9,976 nucleotides of DNA from DASUTW01 sp035513995 (GTDB taxonomy: Bacteria > Actinomycetota > UBA4738 > CALAEC01). Below, one piece after another: positions 1 to 5,647 of the stretch. A program made the position numbers and the translations under genes. Positions within the stretch are counted from its first letter, which is position 1, and each line of letters opens with the position of its first letter. The notes under the pieces were generated by a model, which saw nothing but the letters and a program-made list of their open reading frames with translations, was not told the DNA's origin and did no database searches. Location of the stretch: assembly GCA_035513995.1 (NCBI GenBank), contig DATKBL010000093.1:1-9976 (forward strand). Reading direction: 5' to 3'.

Positions 1-156
1 AATGACGTGGGCCTGTTCTCCGAGGAGGTCGATCCCGCGACGCGGGAGGCCCTCGGGAACTTCCCCCAGGCCTTCACACACATCGGCCTCGTGAACGCCG
101 CGTGGGCGATCGCGGAGGCCGAGGACCGTCGGGCCGCCGAGGGCGATGAGCCGTGA
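1..156 (+). CDS. GH15-family glucanase/trehalase-like protein, C-terminal end (partial)
   Basis: The reading frame is open from the first base and ends at TGA 154-156, giving the last 51 residues of a larger protein. The segment GLFSEEVDPATREALGNFPQ followed by AFTHIGLVNAAW is the characteristic C-terminal signature of bacterial glycoside hydrolase family 15 proteins (glucoamylase- or trehalase-like, (alpha/alpha)6 barrel). These hydrolyse alpha-glucosidic bonds, often in trehalose or maltodextrins. The catalytic domain lies upstream of the window, so substrate and completeness cannot be judged. The stop overlaps a GTG that could start the tiny downstream ORF (GTGA, 153-156), suggesting one transcript. 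The family call rests on this short but distinctive tail. Confidence 0.8.
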   Translation, partial: NDVGLFSEEVDPATREALGNFPQAFTHIGLVNAAWAIAEAEDRRAAEGDEP

Positions 157-248
157 TCGCCGTCTCGACCGTCTGGTGGATCGCTCTGCTCGGGGTCAGC
201 CTGCTCCTCGTGCTGGATCTCCGGGATTGGGGTGAGATGAGGGCATGA
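153..248 (+). CDS. Possible 31-residue single-span membrane peptide
   Basis: A GTG at 153 opens a 31-codon frame ending at TGA 246-248. The peptide begins MIAVSTVWWIALLGVSLLLV, a hydrophobic stretch long enough for one transmembrane helix, and ends with a charged tail (LDLRDWGEMRA). It overlaps the upstream GH15 stop as GTGA and the downstream DUF3179 start as ATGA, so it fills the gap between two genes with translational coupling at both ends. No family is recognised. The alternative is that this is a non-coding spacer whose hydrophobic reading is accidental; the double overlap and the clean hydrophobic-then-charged layout favour a real small protein, but modestly. Confidence 0.4.
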   Translation: MIAVSTVWWIALLGVSLLLVLDLRDWGEMRA

Positions 249-1398
249 GCTTCAGATCCGTGATCGCGATCGCCGCCACCGGCGGCGTGCTTCTCGCGGC
301 GTGCACCGGCGGGGGAGGGGCCTCACCGGCCACGTCTCCCGATCCCGGGTCCCCCGAGGGGGGGTCCGGGGCGAAGCCCGACGCCCCGATCGACCTCACC
401 CAGCTCACGCGGGAGGATCTCACCAGCGTCCTCACGCCCGACTCGATCCCCTCGATCGACGAGCCGACGTTCGTCGACTTTGAGGAGGCGGAGGAGTGGC
501 TCTCCGCCCAGGAGCCGGTGGCGGCCCTGGAGATCGACGGGGATGCCCGGGCCTACCCGTTCCAGATCATGACGTGGCACGAGATCGTGAACGACGTCGT
601 GGGCGGGGAGCCCGTGGCGGTCACCTTCTGCCCTCTGTGCAACTCGGCCCTAGCCTACCCCCGGAAGGTGGGGACGCGGATCCTGGAGTTCGGGACCTCC
701 GGCAGCCTCTACAACAGCGCTCTGGTGATGTACGACCGCCAGACCGAGTCGTTGTGGCTCCACTTCGAGGGGCTCGCCATCGAGGGGCCGCTGGAGGGAA
801 CGCAGCTCGAGTTGATCCCGGTCCAGACCCTGTCCTTCGAGCAGTTCCGGCAGGAGCATCCTGGGGGGAGGGTGCTCTCGCAGGACACGGGGTTCAATCG
901 CCCCTACGGCCAGAACCCCTACGACTTCTACGACACCGCCGAGCGCCCCTTCCTCTTCGACGGCGAGGTGGACCCGCGGCTCCCGGCGATCGCTCGGGTG
1001 GTGGGCGTCGAGATCGGCGAGGAGGCGGTGGCCTATCCCTACGATGCCCTCTCCTCCGAGCAGGGGGTGAGCGTCGTCCACGACGCCGTCGGGGGAGAGG
1101 ATCTCGTGGTCTTCTGGAGGGCGGGGGTCCGCTCGGCCCTCGACAACCCCGAGATCGAGCTCGGCCGTGACGTGGGACCTCCGGCGTCTTCCTTCCCGTC
1201 GCGCGAGGACGGGATCTCACCTTCCGCGTCGAGGCGGGTCAGATCACAGACGAGCAGACGGGCTCGGCCTGGTCGGTCGGGGGTCGGGCGAGGAGCGGGA
1301 GCCTCGAAGGCGAGGAGCTCACGCCCCTGCAGCACCTCGACACCTTCTGGTTCGCGTGGTCCTCCCACAAGCCCGACACCCAGATCCTCGGGACGTAG
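245..1398 (+). CDS. DUF3179 domain lipoprotein, with an apparent frameshift near 1174-1176
   Basis: The N-terminus is a lipoprotein signal peptide with lipobox LAAC (Cys20), followed by a Gly/Ser/Pro-rich linker, so the mature protein should be membrane-anchored outside the cell. The DUF3179 core is clear: DARAYPFQIMTWHEIVNDVV, then TFCPLCNSALAY with a CxxC (Cys129, Cys132) and FGTSGSLYNSALVMYDR. The biochemical role of this family is not established. After GRDVG (codons up to 1174) the frame breaks: the expected DUF3179 C-terminus (TSGVFLPVARGRDLTFRVEA, later HLDTFWFAW) continues in another frame from 1177 to a TAG at 1396-1398. One base appears missing in the GGG at 1174-1176. Without correction the upstream frame runs on to 1438 with an implausible Arg/Ser/Pro tail. 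A corrected product would be about 384 residues. The cause is either a sequencing or assembly error or recent inactivation. Confidence 0.85.
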
Positions 1399-1411
1399 GC
1401 CAGGCCCTGGC
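1399..1411. terminator. Short palindrome between convergent genes, possible bidirectional terminator
   Basis: GCCAGG-C-CCTGGC is a perfect inverted repeat; as RNA it would fold as a 5-bp stem with a 3-base loop. It sits exactly in the 17-base gap between the corrected DUF3179 stop (1398) and the stop of the convergent dehydrogenase (1416). There is no clear U-tract on either side, and a stem this short arises easily by chance in GC-rich DNA, so the terminator role rests mainly on position. Confidence 0.35.
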
Positions 1412-1415
1412 TCCC

Positions 1416-2393
1416 TCAGGCCGCCCGCACGGCGATGACGACCTTCCCTCGGGCGTGCCCCAGCGACACGTGGCGCATGGCCTCGGGCGTCTCGCTCAAC
1501 GGATAGGTCCTGTCGATGACCGGTGTGAGCTTGCCGGCCTCGATCAGTTCCGTGAGATCCACTAGATCCTTCGTCTTCACCGTGGCCACGAACGGACGTC
1601 CCTGCTTCCGGATGAACGGAGACGAGACGAAGGCCAGGGCGACGCGTCCCAGGGGCCCGAACCACCGGCCTCCGCCGCTCCCGCTGTTGGGGAGGAGGGT
1701 CCCCTCGGGCGTGAGCGCGCGCCTGAGGTCCGAGAGCGGATGGTTCGCCACGTTGTCGAGGATGAGGTCGTAGCGCGGCCCACCCTGGGTGAAGTCCTCC
1801 TGCGTGTAGTCGACGACGTGGTCGGCGCCGATCGATCGGACCAGGTGCACGTTCCCGGTGCTGCACACGCCGGTGACCTCCGCTCCGAGCGCCTTGGCGA
1901 TCTGCACGGCGTAGGTCCCCACCCCTCCCGAGGCAGCGTTGATCAGCACCTTCTGCCCCGGCTGCACCTTCCCCGCATCGCGGATGCCCCGGAGGGCCGC
2001 CACCGCCGAGGTGGGCACCGCCGCGGCCTGTTCGAACGTGAGGCCGGACGGCTTCGGCGCCAGCGCGTTCTCGGGTGCGGCGGTGTACTCGGCACAGGTG
2101 CCCTTGCCGTTGCCGAACACCTCGTCACCCGGCCGGAGCTCCTGCACCTTCGAGCCGACCGCCTCGACGACCCCTGCGACGTCGAAGCCCGGGACCTTCC
2201 TCCTCGGCCCGCGGAGCCCGAACCCGATGCGGAAGACGTACGGCACGCCCTCCATGAAGAACAGGTCGCCCGGATGGACGGCGGCGGCGCGGACCCGTAC
2301 CAGCACCTCGTCGTCCTGGATCTCGGGCTCGTCGATGTCTCGGAGCTCGAGGGCGTCGGGTGACCCGTATGTGTCCTGGACGATCGCCTTCAT
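1416..2393 (-). CDS. NAD(P)-dependent medium-chain dehydrogenase/reductase (quinone oxidoreductase-like)
   Basis: A 325-residue MDR-superfamily protein: N-terminal GroES-like domain (LRPGDEVFG near residue 86, AEYTAAPENALAPKPSGLTF), then a Rossmann domain with the nucleotide motif AASGGVG (153-159) and SIGADHVVDYTQEDF. The C-terminus has the usual KLTPVIDRTYPLSETPEAMR and HARGKVVI. I see no structural-zinc Cys cluster and no catalytic zinc cysteine in the GHE context, which points to the zinc-independent quinone-reductase/enoyl-reductase branch acting in the cytosol. The start at 2393 is chosen because AAGGAG lies 6 bases upstream; an in-frame ATG at 2411 is possible but less well placed. The frame stays open upstream into the neighbouring gene, but that extension is not MDR-like. 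It is a close paralogue of the adjacent gene. Substrate unknown. Confidence 0.9.
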   Translation of the reverse strand: MKAIVQDTYGSPDALELRDIDEPEIQDDEVLVRVRAAAVHPGDLFFMEGVPYVFRIGFGLRGPRRKVPGFDVAGVVEAVGSKVQELRPGDEVFGNGKGTCAEYTAAPENALAPKPSGLTFEQAAAVPTSAVAALRGIRDAGKVQPGQKVLINAASGGVGTYAVQIAKALGAEVTGVCSTGNVHLVRSIGADHVVDYTQEDFTQGGPRYDLILDNVANHPLSDLRRALTPEGTLLPNSGSGGGRWFGPLGRVALAFVSSPFIRKQGRPFVATVKTKDLVDLTELIEAGKLTPVIDRTYPLSETPEAMRHVSLGHARGKVVIAVRAA

Positions 2394-2399
2394 CGTGCT

Positions 2400-2405
2400 C
2401 TCCTT
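2400..2405 (-). promoter_or_regulatory. Ribosome binding site deciding the start at 2393
   Basis: On the minus strand AAGGAG is followed by a 6-base spacer and ATG (2393-2391). This selects the MKAIVQ start over the in-frame ATG at 2411, and it matches the MKAIVQ start of the paralogous gene next door. Confidence 0.7.
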
Positions 2406-2497
2406 CGCCATCGCCACGGTATGGTCGCACGATCCTGGTGGCGCAAGCGGTGCGGGAAGCGTTCGGAGAGGAGACCCCGACTGAGCGGTCGCCCACC

Positions 2498-3511
2498 TCA
2501 CAAGCGAATGACGATCTTTCCTCGCGCCCGTCCCTCCTCGAGATAGCGGATGGCCTGGGAGACCTCGCTCAAGGGATACGTCCTGTCGACGATCGGCGTG
2601 AGCTTCCCGGCTTCGATGAGCTCCTTCAGGACGGCCATGGACTCCTTCTTGCTCGGCGTCGAGAAGCTCACCCGAGGAAGTTGTCGCACGAACGGCGACA
2701 TCGCGACCAGCCTGAAGAAGCGAGGCAGGCTGCCGAACCACCGCCCGCCCGACGCGCCGTAGCGATCGTGCCCGATGAGGACGTAGCTCCCGTCGGGGGT
2801 GAGGGCGCGCCGGACCTCCGAGAACGGGTGGTTCCCGGGGATGTCGACGATGAGATCGTAGCGCTCGCCGCGGCGGGTGAAGTCCTCCTCCGTGTAGTCG
2901 ATGACGTAGTCCGCGCCGATCGATCGGAGCATGTCCAGCGTTTCGGCGCGATCGACGGCCGTCACCTCCGCGCCGAACGCCTTCGCCAGCTGGACGACGA
3001 AGATGCCGACGCCTCCGCCCGCGCCGTTGACGAGCACGCGCTGTCCCGGCCGCACGCGCGCCTGATCGCGGAGGTTCGTGAGGGCGATCGATCCGGAGGT
3101 CGGCACAGCCGCCGCCTCCTCGAACGTGATGCCGGGCGGCTTCAGGGCCAGGGAGTCCTGCGGGACGGCGGCGTACTCCGCGAAGGTGCCGCCGTTGACC
3201 CATTGGCTGACCTTGATGCTCTCGCCGAAGACCTCATCGCCCGGGCGGAGCTCCGTGACGTCCTTGCCCACCGACTCGACGCGCCCCGCGAGATCCGTCC
3301 CCGGCACCGGATTCTTGGGCCTCCGCAATCCCGCACCCATGATGCGGAGGATCCGAGGCCAGCCTCGGACGACGTGCCAGACGTCGGGATGGAGTGAGGC
3401 GGCGTGCACCCGCACGAGCACCTCGTCCTCCTTCGGCACCGGCCGGTCGACCTCGCGAAGCTCCAGCACCGCATCGGGTGAGCCGTACCTCCGCTGGACG
3501 ATCGCCTTCAT
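2498..3511 (-). CDS. NAD(P)-dependent medium-chain dehydrogenase/reductase, paralogue of the 1416-2393 product
   Basis: A 337-residue MDR protein with the same architecture as its neighbour: a GroES-like domain with GTDLAGRVESVG and LRPGDEVFG, the Rossmann motif GAGGGVG (163-169), RSIGADYVIDYTEEDF, and the C-terminal KLTPIVDRTYPLSEVSQAIR with RGKIVIRL. Both proteins start MKAIVQ..YGSPDA, so this is a tandem duplication that has diverged. Like its neighbour it lacks an obvious zinc-binding Cys set and should be a zinc-independent quinone/enone-type reductase; the substrate is not deducible. The start at 3511 is supported by GGGAG 6 bases upstream (3522-3518); the frame extends to an ATG at 3577, but that extra sequence does not resemble the family. 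The 104-base gap to the next gene has no convincing terminator, so the two genes may be cotranscribed. Confidence 0.9.
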   Translation of the reverse strand: MKAIVQRRYGSPDAVLELREVDRPVPKEDEVLVRVHAASLHPDVWHVVRGWPRILRIMGAGLRRPKNPVPGTDLAGRVESVGKDVTELRPGDEVFGESIKVSQWVNGGTFAEYAAVPQDSLALKPPGITFEEAAAVPTSGSIALTNLRDQARVRPGQRVLVNGAGGGVGIFVVQLAKAFGAEVTAVDRAETLDMLRSIGADYVIDYTEEDFTRRGERYDLIVDIPGNHPFSEVRRALTPDGSYVLIGHDRYGASGGRWFGSLPRFFRLVAMSPFVRQLPRVSFSTPSKKESMAVLKELIEAGKLTPIVDRTYPLSEVSQAIRYLEEGRARGKIVIRL

Positions 3512-3517
3512 CGCGTG

Positions 3518-3522
3518 CTCCC
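3518..3522 (-). promoter_or_regulatory. Ribosome binding site deciding the start at 3511
   Basis: GGGAG on the minus strand with a 6-base spacer to ATG 3511-3509. The spacing equals that of the paralogous gene and supports the MKAIVQ start. Confidence 0.6.
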
Positions 3523-3539
3523 GGGTCGGGCCGGTTTCG

Positions 3540-3545
3540 AGGGTA
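3540..3545 (-). promoter_or_regulatory. Possible -10 element of the dehydrogenase pair
   Basis: TACCCT on the minus strand fits the actinobacterial TANNNT -10 pattern. It would give a leader of roughly 20 bases containing the GGGAG ribosome binding site. No convincing -35 is seen, so this is tentative. Confidence 0.25.
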
Positions 3546-3575
3546 GCCGACGCTGGGAGCCACGAGCACGTCGGC
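3546..3575. repeat. Inverted repeat, possible operator
   Basis: GCCGACG (3546-3552) and CGTCGGC (3569-3575) form a perfect 7-bp dyad with a 16-base centre. It directly abuts the proposed -10 of the dehydrogenase pair, in the gap shared with the divergent HAD remnant. A dimeric repressor could bind there, but no regulator gene is adjacent and 7-bp dyads are common in such GC-rich DNA. Confidence 0.2.
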
Positions 3576-3633
3576 ATCCCCCGGCTGATGCGGGGCGTGA
3601 GAGAGTGCGATGGTGGTCGAAGAGGAGATCGCG

Positions 3634-4042
3634 ATGCGACAGTCGTTCCTGTTCGACCTCGACGGCACCCTCGTGGACAGCGTGTACCACCACGTCCTGG
3701 CTTGGTGAGACGCGCTCGATCAGATGGGCATGGAGGTGTCGGTGTGGAGGATCCACCGGAAGGTGGGCATGAGCGGTGGGCTGTTCGCGCACGCCTTGAG
3801 CCGTGAGACCGGGCTCCCGCTCAGCGATGAGGAGGCGGGCGGCCCGTCTTCGAGAGCTGCACGCCGCGGCCTATCGGGAGCGCGCCGCGCAGGTGCGTCC
3901 CCTCCCGGGCGCCCGAGAGCTCCTGGCGCATCTCTCCGCGGTGGGGGTGCCCTGGGCCGTGGCCACCAGCGGCTACCGAGAGAGCGCCCCAGGAGGGCGC
4001 CGGGTCCTCCGGAGTCATGAGTTCGAGTTCGGGTCGATCTGA
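3634..4042 (+). pseudogene. Decayed HAD-superfamily hydrolase (phosphatase-like) remnant
   Basis: AGAGGAG (3621-3627) precedes ATG 3634, and the frame opens with HAD motif I FDLDGTLVDS (Asp8, Asp10). It then meets TGA at 3706-3708 after HHVLAW, where family members usually continue with a charged residue and then AL; TGA is one change from CGA. The same frame resumes with DALDQMGMEVSVWRIHRKVG and MSGGLFAHAL, typical cap-domain sequence. A frameshift near 3830-3842 moves the homology to a second frame (RLRELHAAAYRERAAQVRPL, then VPWAVATSGYRESA, the motif II region), ending at 4042. The HAD motif III lysine and motif IV acidic residues are absent, so the 3' half is lost. Three independent lesions make a real pseudogene more likely than a single sequencing error. 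An intact relative would be about 220 residues, phosphoglycolate-phosphatase-like. Confidence 0.8.
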
Positions 4043-4129
4043 TCCTCGACGGCCCTCGAGAGGGTTCTGGAGACCGCCTGACGTCCGCCTGACATGGGGG
4101 GCCGTAGGCCTCGGTCCGCTCGCTCGGCG

Positions 4130-4135
4130 TAGTCT
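4130..4135 (+). promoter_or_regulatory. -10 element for a probably leaderless transcript starting at the 4142 GTG
   Basis: TAGTCT matches TANNNT and ends 6 bases before the GTG at 4142, so the expected transcription start coincides with the start codon. There is no Shine-Dalgarno sequence before this GTG. No clear -35 is seen about 17 bases upstream. This would be the main promoter of the operon reaching towards 9976. The roughly 100-base gap 4043-4141 holds nothing else I can name. Confidence 0.5.
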
Positions 4136-4141
4136 GCACTG

Positions 4142-4642
4142 GTGGAGATCGCGCGCGTCGTCGGCCTGGTCCTGACGGCGGCGTGGCTCGTCTGGACCCT
4201 GTACCGCCATGTGGGGACCTACCTCGCGCGCGGGAGGGTGCTCGCGGTGACGGCTCCGGTCCTGGCCCGCATCGTGACGCTCGCCGGTCTCGGGGTGGCG
4301 CTCGCCGCGCCGTCGCGTGCGACCTGGAGCTCCGCCGGCACCGCGCTCGGGCTCGCGTTCGTCGTCCGGCTGGCCCAGGTCTGGATCGTGGTGGGCGCGC
4401 CTCTCGGGCGGGTCCTCGAGCGGGCCGAGCTGGTCCTGCGAGGCATGAGCCTGTCCTCGGAGGTGGCCGGGCGGTCCCTCGTGGGCGCGGGCGGGCGCCT
4501 GCGCATCACCGTGGCGGTCCCGCTGGGGCGCCGCGCGCAGCTATTGCGCGTCAGATCACCCCGTGGGATAAAGAAGCTTGACCTCTTCCGCGCCAACCTG
4601 CGGAAGTTCCTGCTGGCCATCGGCAGAGGGGAGGCACGGTGA
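4142..4642 (+). CDS. Small membrane protein, unknown function
   Basis: The 166-residue product has three hydrophobic segments (about residues 3-20, 38-56 and 66-86). A basic, probably cytosolic C-terminal half follows (residues about 88-166), with several Arg/Lys-rich stretches such as RSPRGIKKLDLFRANLRKFL. I recognise no family. The GTG start is supported by the leaderless-type promoter directly upstream. The stop overlaps the next start as GTGA (4639-4642), so it is cotranscribed and probably translationally coupled with the SRPBCC gene. As the first gene of a putative biosynthetic operon it might anchor, export or scaffold something, but nothing in the sequence shows which. Confidence 0.7.
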   Translation: MEIARVVGLVLTAAWLVWTLYRHVGTYLARGRVLAVTAPVLARIVTLAGLGVALAAPSRATWSSAGTALGLAFVVRLAQVWIVVGAPLGRVLERAELVLRGMSLSSEVAGRSLVGAGGRLRITVAVPLGRRAQLLRVRSPRGIKKLDLFRANLRKFLLAIGRGEAR

Positions 4643-5091
4643 CCACGATCCATCGCGACACCGTCGTGCAGGCGGATCCGGAGAGGTGCTTCGACTTCAT
4701 CGCGGACCCGTCGCTCGCGCCGCTGTTCCTCAGCAGTCTGTACTCGATCACGCCGATCGAAGTGGAGCCGCGGGGCAAGGGGAATCGCTGGGGGTTCGAG
4801 TACGACATGTTCGGCGTGCCGGTCCGCGGGGAGTCGGAGTGCATCGAGTTCGACCGCCCGAGCCGCTACGTGTGGCGGTCCGATCCGGCCACCTCGACGA
4901 TCGAGACCACGTTCTCCTACGGCTTCGAGCCCGCCGACGGGGGCACGAGGGTGTCGCTCGACGTGGCGTACGAGGTCCCTCCCGAGGTGCTCGGCGGGAA
5001 GATCGCCGACAAGCTCGTGGTCGAGCGGATGAACGAGCATGAGGCCGATGCCGCCATCAACAACCTCAAGGTCGTCCTCGAGGAGGGCTGA
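4639..5091 (+). CDS. SRPBCC-family protein (START-like / polyketide cyclase-like fold)
   Basis: The 150-residue size and pattern fit the SRPBCC (Bet v 1-like) fold. It opens with a beta-strand and VQADPERCFDFIADPSLAP, the usual helix after strand one. Alternating strands follow (VPVRGESECIEFDRPSRYVW, TTFSYGFEPADGGTRVSLDV), and a long C-terminal helix ends the protein (from about residue 124). Such proteins enclose a hydrophobic cavity and act as small-molecule or lipid binders, aromatases/cyclases or chaperones. Next to carrier-protein chemistry it may bind or cyclise the pathway intermediate (inference). It starts at GTG 4639 within a GTGA overlap. Its 3' end carries GAGGAGG, which may serve the next gene. 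Confidence 0.8.
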   Translation: MTTIHRDTVVQADPERCFDFIADPSLAPLFLSSLYSITPIEVEPRGKGNRWGFEYDMFGVPVRGESECIEFDRPSRYVWRSDPATSTIETTFSYGFEPADGGTRVSLDVAYEVPPEVLGGKIADKLVVERMNEHEADAAINNLKVVLEEG

Positions 5092-5647
5092 GGCGGGACC
5101 GCGCGGTCTCATCTCGCTCCACCTCCGGCGCTCGCCGGGTGCGGCGACGGAGTGTGTCCGGCGTCTGTGGAGCCCCTGGCTCGATCGGGAGGCGGTGCGG
5201 GTCGAGCACGACCCCGACGGCGTGCCGTGGGCGCGGGTCGGGGAGCGGCGCCTCCCCCTCAGCATCTCGCACGCCGACGGCCACACCGCCGCCGCGGCCC
5301 ATCTCGAGCGACGCGTCGGGGTCGACCTCGAGCCGCTGCGTCCGCTCCCTCCCGAATACGCGAGCTACTTCCTCACTCTCGAGGAGCAGAGCGCCGTCGC
5401 GGGGTGGGGCGACCCGGCGACCGCCACGCTCGCGGCCTGGACGGTGAAGGAGGCGGTCCTCAAGGCTCGCGGGCGCGGTCTCTGCGATCCGCCGAGCAGC
5501 GTGCGGATCCGCTCTCTCTCCCAGCGAGGTGTGGAGCTCGCGGACCCGAGGATCGCCGCGGGATGCTGGCAGGAGGGCGATCACGTCGTGGCCGTCGCCT
5601 GCGACGGCGCCGCCACGCTCCCGCCGGTCGAGGTCACCCGCGGATGA
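5039..5647 (+). CDS. 4'-phosphopantetheinyl transferase superfamily protein
   Basis: This enzyme type moves the phosphopantetheine arm from CoA to a serine of a carrier protein. Numbered from the ATG at 5039, it shows the substrate-loop pattern VEHDPDGVPW (55-64), SISHADGH (75-82), the Mg-binding GVDLE (94-98) and WTVKEAVLKARG (134-145, Lys137/Glu138/Lys142), all hallmark positions of the family. At 202 residues it is slightly short for the Sfp type. The likely target is the carrier protein encoded 2 kb downstream in the same operon. The start is uncertain: ATGs at 5039 and 5048 lie inside the SRPBCC gene, and the first about 20 residues there look non-homologous. A strong Shine-Dalgarno (5080-5086) precedes an in-frame GCG at 5093, where family-like sequence (LISLHLRRSP) begins. 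The stop overlaps the next start (ATGA, 5644-5647). Confidence 0.85.
   Translation: MRPMPPSTTSRSSSRRAEAGPRGLISLHLRRSPGAATECVRRLWSPWLDREAVRVEHDPDGVPWARVGERRLPLSISHADGHTAAAAHLERRVGVDLEPLRPLPPEYASYFLTLEEQSAVAGWGDPATATLAAWTVKEAVLKARGRGLCDPPSSVRIRSLSQRGVELADPRIAAGCWQEGDHVVAVACDGAATLPPVEVTRG
5080..5086 (+). promoter_or_regulatory. Shine-Dalgarno-like GAGGAGG without a canonical start codon at the right distance
   Basis: GAGGAGG is followed 6 bases later by GCG (5093) in the phosphopantetheinyl transferase frame, not by ATG or GTG. It may be a coding accident of the Glu-Glu-Gly end of the SRPBCC gene, or mark the true start after a T-to-C change or base-call error. Confidence 0.3.

Noticed and set aside
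2394..3203. N-terminal extension of the 1416-2393 dehydrogenase as one 595-residue protein
   Set aside because: The extra 270 residues are a shifted-frame reading of the paralogous gene and are not protein-like; AAGGAG marks the start at 2393.
2360..3397. 345-codon plus-strand open frame opposite the 2498-3511 dehydrogenase
   Set aside because: Low-complexity, Arg/Asp/Glu-rich translation with no motif; the minus strand carries complete MDR motifs and a ribosome binding site.
4050..4066. CTCGA/TCGAG dyad as a terminator after the HAD remnant
   Set aside because: Only 5 bp, no T-run, and such short dyads are common in this sequence.
4219..5286. 355-codon open frame on the minus strand over the membrane, SRPBCC and PPTase genes
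   Set aside because: No domain is visible and it crosses three overlapping plus-strand genes, two with clear family motifs; long antisense frames are expected at this GC content.
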